DNA of 64,000 nt from Trileptium ribeirensis (taxonomy: Eukaryota; Nematoda; Enoplea; Enoplida; Thoracostomopsidae), in contig JASANE010028042.1 of NCBI GenBank assembly GCA_030248225.1, positions 42,575 to 106,574 on the forward strand, read 5' to 3'. The notes under the pieces were generated by a model. That model did no database searches. It saw only the letters and a program-made list of their open reading frames with translations, and had not been told where the DNA came from. The stretch's first letter is position 1. Every line of letters starts with the position of its first letter. A program made the translations under genes and the position numbers. Shown in pieces: positions 58,837 through 64,000 of this stretch.

Positions 58837-60751
58837 TGTAAATTGTTTTTTTAATAATTTACATAATTGGTTTAAAAACTACGCATATTACGTTATTATT
58901 CCCGTCCGAAGATAATTTTAGGGCCATGAGGCACCGGTGTATCAACATATAGACGTCCACCCACTAAATTTTGGTTGCTTTGATCTGGAGCGCCGGGCTC
59001 TTCTAATTGTTGAGGGGTGGTGTTGGGGGCTGGCATTTTTACGTAGTTTCTAGAAAAAATGTCTCCTAGCGAATGTTTGGGCTCCGCCTGTTTATTGCCC
59101 CCCGCTGGGAAAATTGTCTCTTACCCCCCGGTAAAAACTCCACTTGTCATAAAATACTTCAAATGTTTAAATTCGGCTTAAAAATAGCTTTTATTCTCTT
59201 ATCAGAAGCATTTTGACACCATTTCTGACGCAATATTAACCGTTTTACCGGAAAAACACTGAATTTTGACAATTTCTTAAATTTTCAGGTCCGGAAATTC
59301 GCCTCCATTTGAATGCCCCCAGCAAAATTATTTCCAGCGAGCGGAGAGCTTAGGAATGCACATAATACTATTATTATTTACTATGCTATTGTTATTGTTT
59401 ATCATGCTAATGTTGCAGACAATAATTTATTGATAAAACGTGCCATATTGAAGTTTATTCCTGTGAGCATGATTTTGTCGTGTGATTTTATTAATTATCA
59501 TACTGAAAACCTGTGTAGATTATATTTTATTTCGGAATTTTTGTTTACTCGTTGCTAAAATGTAGAAAATGCTAAATGTAGAAAACAAGTTATAGCTTAT
59601 TTGTTAAATCCGACAATAATGAATCCTTCACAAAATTTCGCGAACGATCGGCATCAAAATTTAACTGCTGTTCACCTACTGATATCCGCGAACGATTCGC
59701 AAAAATAAATTTGCGTTTATTCCTGAGTCTGACTGTAATTACGGTAATCGTCGTATCGCAAAACAATACACATCATAGACAAATGTGCTCCACACTTTCG
59801 GAATCCGAAAAAGTTCAGTAGCATTCGTTAATATTTAAATATTAATAGAAAGTTTCTTATAGCGCGCTTGGATATAGAATATACAGTGATTGTTTACATT
59901 ATCTGCATTTTGCTGATTTCTCCATTCGCTAAATATTTTATCATATTACATGACCCGTAGGATCTTCGATTAGTAACCACGGATCACCAAAGTTTGGCGA
60001 GGTGGAACGAGATATGGGGACTGCGATTCAACGGATGGTCTTCAAAATTTAGAACAGCAACATTTAATTTATTCCCTAATTTAACCTAAATTTTTAACTT
60101 TAAAATGTGATTTAATTAAAACAATTCGTCAATTATTTTTATGCCAGGTAGGAAGTGTTTTTACTGCGGAACGCAAAAGGTATTGCAAAGGGCATTGAAC
60201 GAAGGGCGTCCATAATTTTGCCAGAGACCTCAGAACCAGGGGCTGTCCAAAATTTTGCATTGGGCCATAAATAGCGACACGTTTCTTTAATAGGGCTAGC
60301 CTCCCCAAAGATGTGTAGGGGAGCTCTACAATTTCCGAGCTGTTTGGGGCCATAGAATTCGCTAGCTCCGCCAGGTAAACGTTGGCTTACTCAAGGTCCG
60401 CCTCAAGCACCCCTAGGTATTTTGAGCTGGCACCAAAAGTAGTCGTCCTAACGTAATAAAATTTATTAAAACAAAAAATAATATATTATGTACTGTTTGT
60501 ATTTGAATTATTCGTGATAAATGTCAGAGCAAAATGAAGCGAGGTCTACTTAAATATAAATTTTTTTAAATATGCAACAGAAACGACATACATGTTATAA
60601 ACGCTATACAAATGGGATAAAACTCTTGATTTATGAGACTAGGCTTTTTAGAAAGTCGAAAAATTTCTCACCAGTGTGTGGAACGTTTTTTCTTGGAATG
60701 TTTGATTTCGTTGAATTTATAATAAAGATATTTTATCCGTAGAGGCAAATA

Positions 60752-60988
60752 CAGGACTTACCAGAAATGAGCGCTATTCGTTTGGAGTTCGCTCGAAGTT
60801 TGCTCGATAAATTCAGAATTTTGTTCTAAATATGTTCGAAATTTTGGCGCACTTTTTTAATTTTCTCGAAAGCTGTTCGAAGTTTGTTCGAATAGCGTTC
60901 GAGTGTTGTTTGAGAATAAATAAGTTTTGTTCGATTTCTGTTCGATGTTTGTTCTTTCAAAAGGGACACTCATTTCTGGCGAGTACTG
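60752..60988. mobile_element. 237-bp Tc1/mariner-like miniature element
   Basis: The ends CAGGACTTACCAGAAATGAG and, inverted, CAGTACTCGCCAGAAATGAG are flanked by TA on both sides (60750-60751 and 60989-60990). The interior carries many TTCG/CGAA blocks (GTTCGCTCGAAG, TGTTCGAA). It is distinct in sequence from the 55790 element but has the same design. Confidence 0.88.
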
Positions 60989-61535
60989 TACATATCAGAA
61001 GAGTGTAAAATTTTGTTTAATTTTTCTTCGGAAACAAAAACCATGTATGAAATGTCCAGTTAAATGAGGGCACAGTTTACCGTCTGGCGAACCTGGCCGA
61101 GGAGGTAGGAATTCCGCAATACTTTGGTACATACCGGCATATTTTAGTTGTGGGCTACCATGTGCTATTTTGGTTTCGTTGACAGTCCAACAGAGAGCAA
61201 ATAAAAATGCTGTTTTTCCTTTCCGAATTTGAAGAAGCCATTTTTTACAATACAACGTACAACTTAAATGTGTCTCGTCCTACACTATGTGGTTGTTCGC
61301 AGGAAGATTATGGTGCTTAAGGTTTTATAAATCTATGTGTAAAAGGTTTGAAAGCTATTGATGGTTATGTACATAGCTTCCGTATGCGTAGAATTCACAT
61401 TAGCACTGCTTAAATGTCTAGTCATTTATTTAGTTGTTGAAATTTCTTATTGGATTTGAATAGTGCACTTGATGACATGTTGTTGTTTAGTAGTGTAGTG
61501 CAGTAGTTAGATGCCAAGTCGGATTTTTTTTGTAG

Positions 61536-61745
61536 CTTTGGTTCCGGGAATTGGATTACCTTTGCCCCCTCCTTCAACGCATGCTGCTGCAGCTACTAAC
61601 CGAATTCGAGCAAGTAATCATGATCATACCGCAACCGATCAACAAAGTCAGGTTTCAGCCACCGACGGAGGTCATCCGCGGCATTCGACAACGCGCCCGG
61701 TTTCGATTCACCAGACTCCGACGATGATGCAACGGAAAGCGTCAG
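61536..61745 (+). CDS. PAR-1/MARK exon 10 of window (spacer)
   Basis: The 210-bp exon completes an Ala codon and reads LVPGIGLPLPPPSTHAAAAT, later TTRPVSIHQTPTMMQRKAS and one base. RPVS, RKAS and the many Ser/Thr residues are typical of the MARK spacer. The acceptor TTTTTTTTGTAG is strong, and the donor is GTAGTA in phase 1. The next exon and the C-terminal KA1 domain must lie beyond or near the window end. Assignment to this gene rests on strand, phase continuity and composition. Confidence 0.8.
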
Positions 61746-64000
61746 GTAGTATTATTTGCATGGAGCATGGAGCTGGTATATGACGGCAGTTTTTCTTCAC
61801 TGATTTAAACACTTGTTTGCTTAGTAATTTTTTGTGCAGGTGTACAAGTTAGTCTCAGAACTACAGTATGGGCCAGAAATGACTGTCGCATTTCGAAAGA
61901 GTGATTGTTTCGCACGAAGTTTAGAAACTATCAAAATAATGTAAAAATAAATTCAATTTTTAGAACAAATTTCTTAGTGCGATATGTTTGGAAAATACTT
62001 TAAGGTGTCGTGTTCGTGCTTTTCTTTCGCTGTGTCAATGTGTTGAGGTCTTGTAAAAATGTTTATATTTAAACACAGTACGCGGTTGAACTACATCTTT
62101 CCATACTGTTCGATTTCCTTGATTATTCTAGGGTGCTATACTAAGCTAAATTTTCATGTTAGTCTTTTAATAACTGGATTCTTCGCTGGGGCCGTTAGAC
62201 TTAAACATTTTCCACTGCTCAACTTTGCTTTGAAACGGCGTTGATTATACAATGTTTTAAGTAACTTCAGTATTGACATCCGGAAGTTGTTTCTGTCTCA
62301 TAACACTGATGCATCTTGTCGACATTAATATTGTTGTTAAAATTTTGCAACTAAATATTTCAAAGAGGTGCAGACAATGTTTGCATCTCTATTCTTTAGA
62401 AAACCAAGCGGTAAATATTATATTCTGTAATGCTGTTAGAGGGATTAATTGAGCGCCCAATTTATCGTCAACGTAATAGTGTTTTGCTAGGAGGAATAGC
62501 AGACACTTTCAGCATTTTTGAACTTAAGGTTAGGTGGTTTTAAGTACTTGCCAAGAGTGACTGTCGCATTTCTTTCTAGTAAGTTGCGAACGACAGCTAT
62601 TTCTGGGAGCAATGTGCCCCTGCAAAATTATCTCTACTAACAATGCAATAATTACGCTGCTCAGCTACATATTATAACTTAATGGATAGGTATCTAATAT
62701 GTTAATGTGCATATTTTAGGTTATAGCTTATAACCAGCATTTCATTGTATGCTATTCGATAATGGTTATTTTTAATACTGCATGCAATTTGCAAATTACT
62801 GCAAGCCTTGTTTTAATCCTTAATAATATTCATTATTTGAAGTGTGTTGCTGTTTGGAGCTGTCAACGTTATAAAGTTATATTTTGTGATAAAGAACCAG
62901 TGACTAATCCAAAATTGCACCGTGTGAGGATCCGTGGAGTCGCAGCCCCCACCGAGGGGGTGCGAAAATTTTTGACACAATCGGATAAAAGTCAAAGGAA
63001 AATTAACAAAAATTGAGGAGAGTTCGACACAAATTGGGGAGATAAGCAAATAAGGTAAAATTGTGAGTGGTAAAAATTTCGAAAATTTATCCACCGCTTC
63101 CCCGGTGAGGTTCGACCCATGGATTCTCCTCTTTCACGACGGCCGTGTGACGTCGAAGATGCAACTCAACACCAATATGTATCATGGTATTATATGTTTT
63201 GGTAATACCTACGCAGGCAATACCAATATTTTCTGGTAGAAAATCAATTTTCTTGAGTGGTTCAGCCCACTGCGGTTCTGTGAAAGGCATCATACTTGGA
63301 AGATTATGATCGGACTAACTGACAAGTTTTTCGACAACAAAGCTAACATTAACGCGTAAAAGATCGGGTGACCCATAAACCCGTCAGGGATGTGTAACTA
63401 TTGTTTCTAAATAAAATTTCGAACCAAAATGTTTTAAATTTATTTTTATTAAATTTGACTCATAACCAGTTATTTTTGTCGGGGTTGGCTCGTAAAAGCT
63501 CCTGTAAAACAACAAACAGTTATAACAACTGATGTAGCATAATAGTGTGCCAATGCAAGAACAGACGAGATTGCTTTGGCTTGGCTATAAAAACCTCTAA
63601 AAGTAACTGTATATAGTAAATTGCTTTGGTGGTTTGTATTATTACATGTATGTTCTCTTTAATACTGGGGAATCGCAGACTTATTTTACTATGGTCTAAG
63701 CGCCGAGCCGAACCGAACCGGACACAATGCGCGAAGACCGAGCTGAGTAGCTGTCCTTCGACTCTTTTTGACGTGATAATGTTAAGGTTTCACGGTTGTG
63801 AAATACTTCCCCGCTGGTTTATTAAGCACCGATGCCGTTGATGCCGTTTCTGTTGCTACCGAACTGGTAGGTGATGTTGTACCAGTACTGCTTGTATGTC
63901 TTTTTAAGTGTTGTACATAGGTCAACCAGGAATTATATAATATTTGTTAAATTAAACTTTATGTAATATGTATTATAGGTGAGTATTAAGGTGATTTTGT
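61746..64000 (+). other. Intron 10 (incomplete in window)
   Basis: The sequence follows donor GTAGTA. It contains end motifs of the 58689-type element (about 61860 and 62540) and no exon I can support. A weak exon-like stretch at about 63830-63868 is discussed under rejected items. Confidence 0.65.

Larger units (their letters stand above)
55556..61535 (+). other. Intron 9, 6.0 kb
   Basis: It holds three miniature TA-flanked elements (55790-56034, about 58689-58836, 60752-60988) and patches of CTGG-family-like sequence: C-rich tract at about 57770-57815; about 57900-58100; about 59030-59330 with GAATGCCCCCAGC. Stretches 56040-57760 and 59340-60740 show no gene. A fragment at about 59640-59745 (GCGAACGAT..., GCAAAAATAAATTTGCG) recalls the 55790 element. 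Confidence 0.7.

Noticed and set aside
63830..63868. Exon-like stretch TDAVDAVSVATEL before GTAGGT
   Set aside because: The attractive frame needs an incoming phase 2, but exon 10 leaves phase 1. The pyrimidine tract is weak. It could still be an exon if another exon lies between, so transcript data would decide.

Overview
The window is animal nuclear DNA. It is mostly intron of one plus-strand gene, a PAR-1/MARK-family Ser/Thr kinase (the microtubule-affinity regulating, partitioning-defective-1 type). I place ten exons, about 1.3 kb of coding sequence, or roughly 2% of the window. Their splice phases chain without conflict. They run from the kinase N-lobe (2148) through the whole C-lobe, the linker and UBA domain (49768), into the low-complexity spacer (61745). 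The start codon, the first kinase exons and the C-terminal KA1 domain must lie outside the window. I cannot name the species. The very large introns, AT-rich sequence and dense DNA transposons fit a large invertebrate genome, possibly a flatworm.

Intron 1 (2214-18426) holds a 1.14-kb hAT-like non-autonomous transposon with a perfect 8-bp target duplication (3259-4399), a decayed retrotransposon Gag remnant (5590-6669, minus), and a roughly 7.1-kb DNA transposon (about 6940-14045). The 7.1-kb element has terminal inverted repeats, repeated subterminal motifs, a frameshifted minus-strand gene joining a PWWP-like domain to a transposase-like region, a CTG/TTG microsatellite, and a 3.2-kb minisatellite with about 38 copies of a 40-bp core alternating between two spacers. 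Intron 2 (18498-23450) carries a second hAT-like copy and a composite dispersed repeat. The acceptor of exon 3 sits in an exact, in-frame 165-bp tandem duplication.

Intron 4 (24568-30532) has a roughly 175-bp satellite array and a three-level transposon nest (26480-29600). Intron 5 (30653-46152) has a 5'-truncated RTE-like LINE (31697-34265, minus) and a giant foldback palindrome with arms of about 3.1 kb around a T-poor 142-nt loop (35255-41810). It also has a hAT-like copy that carries a fragment of a DUSP11/PIR1-like RNA-phosphatase gene (43398-44897) and a second TIR element with near-matching 8-bp flanks. Introns 6 to 9 carry a 380-bp hairpin element, fragments of the same repeat families and several TA-flanked Tc1/mariner-like miniature elements.

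Only the kinase exons look like a functional gene. All other recognisable coding sequence is broken and belongs to, or was captured by, mobile elements. The most unusual items are the PWWP-transposase transposon with its two-spacer minisatellite, the foldback palindrome, the captured RNA-phosphatase fragment, and the duplicated splice acceptor inside the kinase catalytic region.
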